NCBI GenBank assembly: GCA_046348835.1
Contig: JAXMDM010000004.1
Location: 248,001 to 312,000 of the forward strand
Direction: 5' to 3'
DNA: 64,000 bases
Origin: Defluviicoccus sp046348835
GTDB taxonomy: Bacteria; Pseudomonadota; Alphaproteobacteria; Rhodospirillales; Defluviicoccaceae
Made by a program: the position numbers and the translations under genes. Below are positions 55,676-63,943 of this stretch, in pieces. Numbering within the stretch: position 1 is the stretch's first letter; every line of letters starts with the position of its first letter. Under the pieces are notes generated by a model, which saw only the letters and a program-made list of their open reading frames with translations, was not told the DNA's origin and searched no databases.

Positions 55676-56372
55676 CGACGAAGGCGGCGAAGATCGCCCG
55701 GTCGCCAGCGGTGATGGAGAACTCGGGATGCCACTGCACGCCGAGGCAGAACCGGCGGTCCGCCACCTCGATCCCCTCGATGACGCCATCCGGGGCAACC
55801 GCGTTGACGCGGACCCCGTCCGGTGCGTCCTTGGCCGCTTGGTGATGGGCGCTGTTGACCGCCAGCTCGCCGGTGCCGACGATGGCATGCAGGCGGGTGC
55901 CGGCGACGATGGTGACCGTATGCCCCGGCTCGTCGCGGGGATTGGGCTGTTCGTGGGCGAGCGCGTCCGGCACGTCGTCGGGGATGTGCTGGATCAGGCT
56001 GCCGCCGAGGACGACGTGGAGGAGCTGCTGTCCGCCGCAGATGCCGAGGATCGGCTTGTCGAGGGCCAGCGCGCCGCGGGTGACGGCGAGCTCGAAGGCG
56101 GTGCGCGCATCCTTGGTGGTCACCGACGGATGGCGAACCGACGCGCCGAACAGGGCCGGGTCGACGTCGAAGGCGCCGCCGGAAATGATCAGCCCGTCGA
56201 TCAGCTCGAGGTAGTCGTTCACCTGCGCCGGCGCGTGCGGCAGCATCACCGGCAGCCCGCCGGCCGCGGCGACGGCGCCGGCGTAGTTCTCGCGGATCGC
56301 CAGCCACGGAAACTTGGAGTAACCGCCGGGCGGCTCCGCGTCGAGGGTGATGCCGATGACGGGTGGGCGCAT
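55656..56372 (-). CDS. PuuD-like gamma-glutamyl-GABA hydrolase (class-I amidotransferase fold)
   Basis: The protein has 238 residues. Peptidase C26 features are GLIISGGAFDVDPALFG, the nucleophile in ILGICGGQQLLHVVLGGSLI and the His-Glu of LGVQWHPEFS. PuuD splits gamma-glutamyl-GABA in putrescine breakdown. Other members act on other gamma-glutamyl compounds, and there are no puu genes nearby, so the substrate is uncertain. Confidence 0.87.
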   Translation of the reverse strand: MRPPVIGITLDAEPPGGYSKFPWLAIRENYAGAVAAAGGLPVMLPHAPAQVNDYLELIDGLIISGGAFDVDPALFGASVRHPSVTTKDARTAFELAVTRGALALDKPILGICGGQQLLHVVLGGSLIQHIPDDVPDALAHEQPNPRDEPGHTVTIVAGTRLHAIVGTGELAVNSAHHQAAKDAPDGVRVNAVAPDGVIEGIEVADRRFCLGVQWHPEFSITAGDRAIFAAFVDAARQT

Positions 56373-56443
56373 GACCGGACATTAGGCGGCGGCCGGCACC
56401 GGCGCAACCGGCGCACCGGCCCGTGGCGGCTGATGGCGCTCTG

Positions 56444-56902
56444 ATGGTCTTCGCGGCGAGCAGCGGGTTCATGGATGCGGCGCTGGCGGAGGCCAGGGCG
56501 GCGGCCGGGCGGGGGGAGGTGCCGGTCGGCGCCGTCCTCATTGATGCGGCGGGGCGCATCGTCGCCCGCGCCGGCAACCGGGTGGAAGAGCTGGCCGATC
56601 CCACCGCGCACGCCGAGATCCTGGTGCTGCGGGAAGCCGGGCGGCTGGTGGGCCGGCCGCGGCTGACCGGGTGCGACCTCTGGGTGACCCTGGAGCCGTG
56701 CCCGATGTGTGCGGCGGCGATCGGGTTCGCCCGCATCCGCCGCCTCTACTTCGCCGCCTACGATGCCAAGGGCGGCGGCGTCGAGCACGGCCCCCGCATC
56801 TTCGCCCACCCCACCTGCCACCACCGCCCCGAGATCATCGGCGGCCTCAGGGCGACCGAGGCCGAACACCTGCTCAAAGACTTCTTCGTCCGGCGCCGCT
56901 GA
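56444..56902 (+). CDS. tadA: tRNA-specific adenosine deaminase TadA
   Basis: An enzyme of about 152 residues that makes inosine at position 34 of tRNA-Arg. It has the zinc-deaminase motifs PTAHAEILVLREA (His, Glu) and TLEPCPMCAAAI (two Cys), and YDAKGGGVEHGPRIF. ATG at 56444 is favoured over GTG at 56423. Transcribed divergently from the PuuD-like gene. Confidence 0.93.
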   Translation: MVFAASSGFMDAALAEARAAAGRGEVPVGAVLIDAAGRIVARAGNRVEELADPTAHAEILVLREAGRLVGRPRLTGCDLWVTLEPCPMCAAAIGFARIRRLYFAAYDAKGGGVEHGPRIFAHPTCHHRPEIIGGLRATEAEHLLKDFFVRRR

Positions 56903-56917
56903 TCTACACGGGTGAGA

Positions 56918-56946
56918 TTGACCCTTAACCTCATTTGCGGTACGCT
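56918..56946 (+). promoter_or_regulatory. Candidate promoter of the 57-64 kb operon
   Basis: TTGACC (56918-56923), five of six to consensus, and TACGCT (56941-56946) are 17 bp apart, about 190 bp upstream of the first gene. The surrounding 56903-57131 region is noticeably richer in A+T than the rest of the window. The weak -10 would suit an activated promoter. Confidence 0.4.
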
Positions 56947-57006
56947 GGGACGATAAATGGGGGATGGGGCCTTCCCCAACCAACCAATACGGTAAGTCGT
57001 CCTTAA

Positions 57007-57025
57007 TGGACAGGCGTTCTGTCCA
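57007..57025. promoter_or_regulatory. Perfect 19-bp inverted repeat, probable operator
   Basis: TGGACAG and CTGTCCA arms of 7 bp flank a GCGTT centre. It lies 60 bp downstream of the candidate promoter and 107 bp before the first ATG of the operon, where a repressor would block transcription. The form suits a dimeric regulator such as a TetR- or GntR-type protein, but no regulator gene is visible in this window. Confidence 0.5.
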
Positions 57026-57131
57026 CCGGCTGTTGCTTGCCTGGTGCCGGAAGACGACCGGGATAGGTTGTCGGGACCGCCCCCATATTTCCAGAGGCTA
57101 GGTTTTCTTCATTGTCTGGATTGGAAAGCCG

Positions 57132-58217
57132 ATGGAAAGCCACGGACACATCCTCGCCGCCGGTGGAGCGATACCATGGGCGACCCGACCGGCGACGATC
57201 CGCGAGGAGGTCCGTTTCCAGACCGGTGACGCCAAGACCCTAAGGCTGAAGCGGACCCGCCTGCCGTCCGGCCTCGACCGGGGACCCGTCCTTCTCGCCC
57301 ATGGCGCAGGCGTACGCAGCCACATCTTTCAGCCGCCGCACCCCGGCACCATCGATATCCAACTGGCCGAAGCCGGGTTCGACGTCTGGAACCTGGATTG
57401 GCGGGCCAGCATCGACCAGCCGCCCAACCCGTGGACACTGGATGAAGCGGCGGTATTCGACTTTCCGGCAGCGGTCGGCACCATTCTCGAACGGACCGGC
57501 CGAAGCGAGCTGAAGGCGATGGTGCATTGCCAGGGCTCCACCAGCTTCATGATGTCGCTGGCCGCCGGCTTGTTGCCTCAGGTGACCGCCGTCGTCTCCA
57601 ACGCTGTTTCCCTCCATCCGGTCGTGCCGCACCTGGCCCGGTTGAAGGCGCTCTACGCCGTGCCCTCGCTCGGTCGCTACGTTCCCTACCTCAATCCGCA
57701 ATGGGGGATCAGCGCGCCGCCCGGGTGGCCGAAGCTGTTCGACTTTTACGTGCGGGCGATCCACCACGAATGCAACAACGCCGTGTGCAAGTGGTCTTCT
57801 TTCACCTATGGCGCCGGCTTCCCGACCCTCTGGAAACACGAGAATCTGTCCCCGGACGTCCATGAATGGCTCAAGGGCGAGTTCGCCCATGTGCCGATGA
57901 CCTTCTTTCATCAGATGTCCCGGTGCATCGCGGCGGGGCACCTAGTCTCGACCGGGCGGTTCAACGACGTTCTCCCCGCCGATGTCGTCGGCCAGGCGCC
58001 GAAAACCGATGCCCGTGTTGTCCTCCTCGCCGGCGAGCTCAATGCCTGCTTCCTGCCGGAAAGCCAGGCGCGCAGCTATGACTTTCTCGATAGCCACGCC
58101 CCCGGACGGCACAGCCTTTACCAGCTGGCAGGCTATGGCCATCTCGACGTCTTTCTCGGCAAGAACGCGCCGGTGGATGTCTTTCCCCTGATTGTGGACG
58201 AACTGGCACGAGACTGA
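57132..58217 (+). CDS. Alpha/beta hydrolase with a probable Cys nucleophile, first gene of the operon
   Basis: The protein has 361 residues. The alpha/beta-hydrolase pattern is clear: LLAHGAGVRSHIF (oxyanion strand), FDVWNLDWRAS, and a nucleophile elbow MVHCQGSTSFM where Cys133 takes the usual Ser place. RVVLLAGELNACF probably carries the acid, and LAGYGHLDVFLGKNAP the catalytic His. The overall pattern resembles the hydrolase modules found with cholesterol-oxidase-like GMC flavoproteins. No signal peptide is seen. The stop is 4 bp from the next ATG. The substrate is unknown; an ester or lactone of a hydrophobic molecule is a guess. Confidence 0.75.
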   Translation: MESHGHILAAGGAIPWATRPATIREEVRFQTGDAKTLRLKRTRLPSGLDRGPVLLAHGAGVRSHIFQPPHPGTIDIQLAEAGFDVWNLDWRASIDQPPNPWTLDEAAVFDFPAAVGTILERTGRSELKAMVHCQGSTSFMMSLAAGLLPQVTAVVSNAVSLHPVVPHLARLKALYAVPSLGRYVPYLNPQWGISAPPGWPKLFDFYVRAIHHECNNAVCKWSSFTYGAGFPTLWKHENLSPDVHEWLKGEFAHVPMTFFHQMSRCIAAGHLVSTGRFNDVLPADVVGQAPKTDARVVLLAGELNACFLPESQARSYDFLDSHAPGRHSLYQLAGYGHLDVFLGKNAPVDVFPLIVDELARD

Positions 58218-58221
58218 TCGT

Positions 58222-59112
58222 ATGGCCCTTCCCGCTCGACAGAACGAACTCGAAGGTCGGCATGCCTATGTCGATGGAATCCGCTACGTCATGCCGGTCG
58301 ATTCCTGGCAGGCGGCGACGATTATTGCGGCGTTTCCATGCAATTACGAGGCGGCAGCGGCGCTGATACCGGACGGCTACGTGCAACCGTTCAGAATCTG
58401 GAAGAGCGCGCTGCTGGTGGTCACGGTGATCGACTACCGGAAGACGGATATCGGCTCCTACATCGAATACTCGATAGCGCTTGCCTGCACCCGCGGCGGC
58501 CGCCGGCCGCCCCGTCTGCTGCCCGCCCTGTTCCAGCGCGCCTATGGGACCGGCCAGTTCGTCGTCGACCTGCCGGTGTCGACCGAGGTGTCGGTAAAGG
58601 GCGGCAAAGGCATCTGGGGAATGCCAAAGCACCAAGCCAATCTCGACTTCGTCGAGGGGCGGAAGTGGGTCAGCGCCCAATACGATCTCGACGGCGCGAT
58701 GGTCAGCCGCTTCGACGTCAAGGTTCCGCGGCGTTTCCCCATACCCGTAAATATGGGCGCCGCCAACTATTGCCAGTTTCGCGGGATGATCATGCGTTCC
58801 TTCATTTACTTCCGCGGGCGGGCCGGGGCGCATGTGATGAAGCCGGGCTCGGCTCGCTTCATTCTGGGTGACCATCCGCGCGCCGAAAAGCTGCGGTCAC
58901 TGGAGCACCGCCCCGAACCCGTCTTTGCCGCCTATATCCCGGACGTGCGGGGCGTATTGGACGATTATTTCGACTGCTGGTTCGTTACGCCGAAAGAACG
59001 CCCGCAAGAGCCGCTGGGCGAAGGATTGGAAACCACCTATCCGCTTGGCTACGGCCAGACCCGCCTGCCGCCGCCGGCGCGGGATCCGAGCTTCGACGTT
59101 GACGGGGAGTGA
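58222..59112 (+). CDS. Acetoacetate decarboxylase family protein
   Basis: A 296-residue protein with the fold pattern of acetoacetate decarboxylase: ATIIAAFPCNYEAAAALIPD near the start and LLVVTVIDYRKTDIGSYIEY in the middle. KGIWGMPKHQANLDF holds the Pro-Lys (Lys136) at the Schiff-base position. The pocket Glu/Arg are not certain. Family members decarboxylate beta-keto acids or do aldol-type chemistry on other oxo compounds. ATG at 58222. It is co-transcribed with its neighbours. Confidence 0.75.
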   Translation: MALPARQNELEGRHAYVDGIRYVMPVDSWQAATIIAAFPCNYEAAAALIPDGYVQPFRIWKSALLVVTVIDYRKTDIGSYIEYSIALACTRGGRRPPRLLPALFQRAYGTGQFVVDLPVSTEVSVKGGKGIWGMPKHQANLDFVEGRKWVSAQYDLDGAMVSRFDVKVPRRFPIPVNMGAANYCQFRGMIMRSFIYFRGRAGAHVMKPGSARFILGDHPRAEKLRSLEHRPEPVFAAYIPDVRGVLDDYFDCWFVTPKERPQEPLGEGLETTYPLGYGQTRLPPPARDPSFDVDGE

Positions 59113-59114
59113 CG

Positions 59115-59594
59115 ATGCCGAAGCTTCTGGTTCTCAACAACGCGATCCTGTTCCTCTGCTGCTCGATCTATCTGGGTACGGGCATATCGCTTATTTTCTT
59201 CCAATTTCCGCTGGAGCCGAAGCTTACCGTCGATAACTACTACCTGATCTTCGTTGAGCCGGTCGACAACGCCACACGCTTCTTTACCTATATGACGGTG
59301 GTGATGCTGGTGACCGGTTTCATCATGCTCATTACCGAATGGCTCTCGGGCCTGAAGTGGGTGCCGGTCATCGTCCTCGTCGCTCTGATCGCGTCGACGC
59401 TGACCACGATCTTTCTGATCTTTCCCCACAACGAGGCCCTGAAGAACGGCATCACCGATCCCACCCAACTGGCCGCGACCTTCCGCGCATGGGCCTGCCT
59501 CAATCGGCTGCGGGTGTCGCTGTGGGTCCTGATGTGGCTGGCGATGATGTACTATTTCGCTCGGCTGGCTTGGCAGGCGCGGGCAGACCGATGA
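59115..59594 (+). CDS. Four-helix membrane protein, DUF1772-like
   Basis: The protein has 159 residues with helices at about 7-28, 56-75, 82-102 and 132-152. A C-terminal FRAWACLNRLRVSLWVLMWL matches the W-x-x-x-N-x-x-R pattern of DUF1772, a family that includes anthrone-oxygenase-like proteins. The call rests on this motif and topology. ATG at 59115 has GGGGAG upstream. It overlaps the next gene by 4 bp. Confidence 0.5.
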   Translation: MPKLLVLNNAILFLCCSIYLGTGISLIFFQFPLEPKLTVDNYYLIFVEPVDNATRFFTYMTVVMLVTGFIMLITEWLSGLKWVPVIVLVALIASTLTTIFLIFPHNEALKNGITDPTQLAATFRAWACLNRLRVSLWVLMWLAMMYYFARLAWQARADR

Positions 59595-59965
59595 ACGACG
59601 CCCTGCTGCGCCTGGTCCTCCTCGGTATCGCTGCGATCACGGTTTTGACCGGCCTGACGCAAGTGGCGGCCGGGAGTTGCGTGCTCTCCATCATCGCGCC
59701 CGATGCTGGGCCGGCGGCGGTGCACATGTTCCGCACGGTGGGGATGTTTATGGTCATCACCGGGGCGATGTTCGTGCAGGCGCTGGTGACCCGCTCGGAA
59801 GAGCCGGCCATTCCGCTTTGGATCGCGGTACAGAAACTCGCCGCCGCCGTTCTCGTCACCTGGGGCTGGCTCAAAGGCGTGCTGGTTCCGGTCGTCCTGG
59901 TTGTAGCCGTCTTCGACGCCGTGAGCGGCGCTCTGGCTCTGGTCTTTTGGAGGAGGCTCGGCTGA
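59591..59965 (+). CDS. Small four-helix membrane protein, unrecognised
   Basis: This 124-residue, almost wholly hydrophobic protein has helices at about 5-25, 43-66, 74-94 and 98-120. Charged residues are few (RSEEP, WRRLG). No family was recognised. It overlaps both neighbours by one to four bases, so the three small membrane proteins are surely made together. Confidence 0.6.
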   Translation: MNDALLRLVLLGIAAITVLTGLTQVAAGSCVLSIIAPDAGPAAVHMFRTVGMFMVITGAMFVQALVTRSEEPAIPLWIAVQKLAAAVLVTWGWLKGVLVPVVLVVAVFDAVSGALALVFWRRLG

Positions 59966-60378
59966 TGCGGAAACTCCTCCCCGACCTCTTTCTCATCGGC
60001 TACAGCCTGGTGCTGATCGTCGTCGGCGTGACCGGCGTGGTGGCCGCCGGGTGGGAACTGACCCGCATTTTCGGCCTCGATCCTCTCTGGCTAGGGTTGC
60101 CGGAGGGGGCGACCTTCCTCAATCAATACCGCGTCTTGAGGGCGGCGGAGGCCGCATTCGGGCTGTTCTGCCTCTGCCATCGCCGCGACATTCTGGCCGG
60201 TGGGCCGAACGGGGCGATCTTTCTTGCCGGCTGTGCCCTCGGCATCTTCGCCCGGAGCTGGTCATGGGCGATCGATGGCACGCCGCGGACGGCGTTCATC
60301 GTTTTCCTGATCCTCGAGGCGGCGACCTTCCTCCTCGTTTGGACCGAAGCCCGTCGCGGGCGGGATCAGATCAAATAA
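59965..60378 (+). CDS. Four-helix membrane protein, DUF4345-like
   Basis: A 137-residue protein with about four helices. NQYRVLRAAEAAFGLFCLCHRRD, then GCALGIFARSWSWAIDGTPR and FIVFLILEAATF resemble the R-(x)-G-x-x-x-G, R-x-x-x-x-x-DG-P and E patterns of DUF4345. The assignment is tentative. TGATG coupling precedes it and TAATG follows. Confidence 0.5.
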   Translation: MRKLLPDLFLIGYSLVLIVVGVTGVVAAGWELTRIFGLDPLWLGLPEGATFLNQYRVLRAAEAAFGLFCLCHRRDILAGGPNGAIFLAGCALGIFARSWSWAIDGTPRTAFIVFLILEAATFLLVWTEARRGRDQIK

Positions 60379-61898
60379 TGCCGCCGATCGCGCCCGACGC
60401 GCCCAACCGGCGCGCCCTCATCCTGCCGGGCGGCGGCATGCGCGTCGCCTATCAGGCGGGCGCGGTCCAGGCGCTGCACGAGGCGGGATTGCGGTTTTCC
60501 CACGCCGACGGTACGTCGGGGGGACTGATGAACCTGGCCGCGCTGCTGTCGGGCGTCGCCCCGGCCGATCTGGCGCAGCGCTGGCGCACGCTGCGTCCGA
60601 CCGCGTTCATCTCGCCGCTTTCCCTCCGCGCCTACCTCTCCTTTCCGAACCTGCCGGCGCTGGGAGATTTCGACGGCGTCCGCACCCACGTCTTTCCCCA
60701 CCTCGGCATCGACGTGGCGAGGATACGCAAGGCGAAAGCCGTCTCCGCCCATTTCAACGTCTGCGATTTTGCCCAGAAGGTGGTGAAGGCGGTCCCGGCC
60801 GGCGAGATCGAAGAGCCATTGCTGTTGGCCGGGCTGTCGCTGCCGCTGTTCACCCCGGCGGTGCAATACGGCGGCACCACCTGGACGGATGCGGTATGGA
60901 TCCGGGACAGCAACCTGCTGCAGGCGGTGCGCGACGGCGCTAACGAGCTTTGGCTCATCTGGTGTATCGGCAACACGCCCCGGTTCAACACCGGCTTCCT
61001 AAACCAGTACGTGCACATGATCGAGATGAGCGCCATCGGCTGGTTGAATGGCGAACTGGCCGAGATCGCCCGCCTCAACCAGGCGATCGCCGGCGGGGAG
61101 GCCCCCTACGGACACAAGGCGCCGATCGTCGTTCATCTGGTCAAGCCCGAGTATCCGCTCCCGCTGGATCCCGCGTACGTGGCAGGCAAGGTCAGCGGCG
61201 ATGCGCTCGTCGACCAAGGCTACATGGATGCCAGCCGTTATCTTGCCCGGCGGGCGGCAGGCGGGGTGGCGTTGGACGCGTCCGCCACGCGCATGACCGA
61301 GCCGATGGCGGGCGTCTCTTTCCGCGAGAAAATGGCCGGCCGCATCTGCTTCGGCACCGATGATCCCGACCGGGGCGATCGCGACCCCAATGCCACCCCG
61401 ATCGTGCTCGAAGCGACGATCGATATCCGCGATGTCGCGGCATTCGTCGGTAGCGCCGACCATCGCTCCGCCATGGCCGCGCATCTTTACAGCCCCCGCC
61501 TTGGTTTCACCCTGCCGGCGACAACCAGCAACTTCCAACTCTTCTGCCCGACCGACGATCCGGGCCTGACGGAGATGGTCTACGAGATGGGGTTCCGGCG
61601 AGAGGGCAAGCAGTATTGGTTCTCCGGCCGCAAGACGGTCCGCAAAGGACGGTTCTGGCGGTTGTGGCGCGATACGACCACGCTGTTTGTGCGCGTCCAT
61701 GAGGGCGAGGACCGTTCAGGCAAGATCGTCGCCGCCGGTATCCTCAGGCTCGGGGCGCTCGATTTCGCCACACTGCTGACGACGCTGCATTGTCGCGATG
61801 CGCAGGGTTTCTTGTCGCGGCTCCACGCCATCGTGGTTTTCACCGGGTTTTTCTCCCGAGAACTTTGGTACACTTATGGACCAGGGAGTCGCAAGTGA
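60378..61898 (+). CDS. Patatin-like phospholipase with an extra C-terminal domain
   Basis: The protein has 506 residues. The N-terminal patatin domain (about 1-280) has the oxyanion loop PGGGMRVAYQAG, the nucleophile GTSGG (Ser47) and the dyad Asp171 in TDAVW. DA stands where DGG/DGA is usual. The C-terminal 190 residues begin MTEPMAGVSFREKMAGRICF and include LEATIDIRDVAAFV, FQLFCPTDDPG and TTTLFVRVHEGED. This block resembles the non-catalytic region seen in cholesterol-oxidase-like GMC proteins, judged from memory. Lipid-acyl hydrolysis is likely. No signal peptide is seen. Confidence 0.78.
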   Translation: MPPIAPDAPNRRALILPGGGMRVAYQAGAVQALHEAGLRFSHADGTSGGLMNLAALLSGVAPADLAQRWRTLRPTAFISPLSLRAYLSFPNLPALGDFDGVRTHVFPHLGIDVARIRKAKAVSAHFNVCDFAQKVVKAVPAGEIEEPLLLAGLSLPLFTPAVQYGGTTWTDAVWIRDSNLLQAVRDGANELWLIWCIGNTPRFNTGFLNQYVHMIEMSAIGWLNGELAEIARLNQAIAGGEAPYGHKAPIVVHLVKPEYPLPLDPAYVAGKVSGDALVDQGYMDASRYLARRAAGGVALDASATRMTEPMAGVSFREKMAGRICFGTDDPDRGDRDPNATPIVLEATIDIRDVAAFVGSADHRSAMAAHLYSPRLGFTLPATTSNFQLFCPTDDPGLTEMVYEMGFRREGKQYWFSGRKTVRKGRFWRLWRDTTTLFVRVHEGEDRSGKIVAAGILRLGALDFATLLTTLHCRDAQGFLSRLHAIVVFTGFFSRELWYTYGPGSRK

Positions 61899-63943
61899 GC
61901 GAAGTCAAGACCGATACGGTCGAAATCGCCCGCCCGGAACCGGTGGGTTGGTTCAGCTTGCGGCTGCTGGCCGTCACCGGCGTCAAGGCGCTGGTAACAA
62001 GTCTCATCGGCACGCAGACCGGGCGCCGCGAACTCCTTGCGGCGCTCGACGTCGGACCGGACGCCAATGAGCCGATCAGGATCGAACCGAAACCGGTTGG
62101 GAGGGACGACGTTTGGGTCGATTACGTCGCCGACCTCGGCGACGGGTTCGACGCCACCCACTCGGTCGCATGGCTGGTCGGGCGGGATTATCTGTTCCTC
62201 GGCCGGCCCGGCGAGGCGGTGACGCAGCCGGTCCCGGAAGCGGCCAATGCGGAAGCCGGCGCCGCTGCGGTGGCCGGCGCGACCCACGTGCTGCCGCGCG
62301 CCGACCTGCTGATCTTCGGCGGCGATGAGGTCTACCCCTACGCGACGCAGACGGACTACCGGCAGCGCACCTACGATCCCTACTACGCGGCACGGCCTTG
62401 GGGGTCCCCAGATCCGAAAGCGGACAATGACGCGGACAGCCGGCCGCTGTTCGTCATTCCCGGCAACCACGACTGGTATGATGGCCTGATCAGTTTCGTC
62501 CGTCAGTTCTGCCAGATGGAGGCCAGGCGGTGGATCGGCGCGCTGTTCGCCCAGCAGCGGCGCAGTTATTTTTCCCTCCGCCTGCCCTACGGCTGGTGGA
62601 TCTGGGGCGTCGACGTTGCGACGGAAGACGACATCGACCCGCCGCAACTGGGCTATTTCCAGGCCCAGGCCGACGCCATGGCGCCGGGTGATAAGCTGAT
62701 CTTGTGCACGGCGAAGCCGGCATGGGTCGAATGCGGCGAGGAGGACAACAACGCCCAGCCGGCGCTGCCGTTGCCGGAGGCGTGGGAGAAGCTGGTCAAG
62801 ATCGCCAAGAAGGCGGAAGAAAAGGGCGAAGTGAAAGTTTTCCTTTCAGGTGATCTTCACCACTACGCCCGCCATGAGACCGCCGATGGGAGGCAGTTCA
62901 TCACCTGTGGTGGCGGCGGCGCCTTCACCCTCGGCACCACGGTGCAGCCCGACAGGGTGCGGATCAAGCCTTGGGGTCACGCGGAACGCAAAAGCGAATT
63001 CCCGTCGATCGCCGACTCGAAGGCGATGCGCATAGGCGCGCTTTCGATCGTCTGGCGCCATAAGCTGTTCTGTGCGGTCCTCGCCCTCACCATGCTGGCG
63101 TTGGTTTGGCTGCTTCAAACCGACAGCGTCCTGCTGGCCATCTCTCCGGGAGCCCACCTTGTCGACGCGGTGTTCCTGGCGGCGATGCGGCAACCCTTGT
63201 CGGGTTTGTCGCAGATCCCGACGATCCTGTTCAGCCGGCCGGGGACACTGGTCATCTTCGCCCTGGTGCTCTGCGGATTCTGCGCGTTCGCATCGAGCGG
63301 GGCGCCGCAAAACGGCAGCCGATGGAAAAGCCTTCTGCTGGGGACGCTACATTTTGTCATCCAGCTAGGTATGGCAATTTCGGTGGCGGTCTTTGTCGAC
63401 TGGTTACTGGGTCTAGCGACCGCAGGCTACGTGCATCAATTGCTGTTCCCCATAGTCGCCCTGTTCATCGGCACGATCACGGCAGGACTATTGTTCGGGA
63501 TCTACCTTTATCTGTCGAACTGTGTCCTTAGGTGGCATGAACAAGAGGTCTATTCTTCGCAAGCGATCCAGGACTGGAAATGCTTCCTTCGCATGAGGAT
63601 CACCCGTGAGCGCCTGACCATTTATCCCATCGGCCTGCGTCAGGTCGAAAGCGTCTGGGAGCGCGCCTTGCCCCTCGTCTCCGCTCCCGTCGGGCGCCTG
63701 ACGGAGATGGTGCAGAAGGCGGTGCCGGTGTTCTTTGGGAATGACACGTTTGAGGTGCCGAAAGGCACGACGCATCTCTTCCGTCCCGGCACCGGTCTAG
63801 CCCCGGAGCTGATCGAAGCGCCGGTGGTGATCTACGGGGCCGGGCAGGCCGACGGTGTCCCCGCGGCTTCACCCGCGTCCGTCCGCTCCCCGGGCCGCAA
63901 CCGGGTGCGGTCGGCGGCAGCGGCGACATCCACACATGTTTGA
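61895..63943 (+). CDS. Calcineurin-like metallophosphoesterase with a C-terminal membrane domain
   Basis: A 682-residue protein, GTG start at 61895 overlapping the patatin stop. Metal motifs run DLGDGFD (about 80-86), FGGDEVYP (141-148), GNHDWYDG (190-197) and SGDLHHYARH (318-327), so a two-metal phosphatase site is expected. Four or so helices follow (about 390-410, 430-445, 458-474 and 495-555). A cytoplasmic-type tail is rich in basic residues and ends in low-complexity sequence. Substrate could be a phospho-lipid or prenyl-phosphate, which is a guess. It overlaps the GMC gene by 8 bp. Confidence 0.8.
   Translation: MSEVKTDTVEIARPEPVGWFSLRLLAVTGVKALVTSLIGTQTGRRELLAALDVGPDANEPIRIEPKPVGRDDVWVDYVADLGDGFDATHSVAWLVGRDYLFLGRPGEAVTQPVPEAANAEAGAAAVAGATHVLPRADLLIFGGDEVYPYATQTDYRQRTYDPYYAARPWGSPDPKADNDADSRPLFVIPGNHDWYDGLISFVRQFCQMEARRWIGALFAQQRRSYFSLRLPYGWWIWGVDVATEDDIDPPQLGYFQAQADAMAPGDKLILCTAKPAWVECGEEDNNAQPALPLPEAWEKLVKIAKKAEEKGEVKVFLSGDLHHYARHETADGRQFITCGGGGAFTLGTTVQPDRVRIKPWGHAERKSEFPSIADSKAMRIGALSIVWRHKLFCAVLALTMLALVWLLQTDSVLLAISPGAHLVDAVFLAAMRQPLSGLSQIPTILFSRPGTLVIFALVLCGFCAFASSGAPQNGSRWKSLLLGTLHFVIQLGMAISVAVFVDWLLGLATAGYVHQLLFPIVALFIGTITAGLLFGIYLYLSNCVLRWHEQEVYSSQAIQDWKCFLRMRITRERLTIYPIGLRQVESVWERALPLVSAPVGRLTEMVQKAVPVFFGNDTFEVPKGTTHLFRPGTGLAPELIEAPVVIYGAGQADGVPAASPASVRSPGRNRVRSAAAATSTHV

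Noticed and set aside
59677..60378. Longer version of the DUF4345-like protein with extra N-terminal sequence
   Set aside because: The added 96 residues are an out-of-frame copy of the preceding gene. The ATG at 59965 with TGATG coupling is the natural start.
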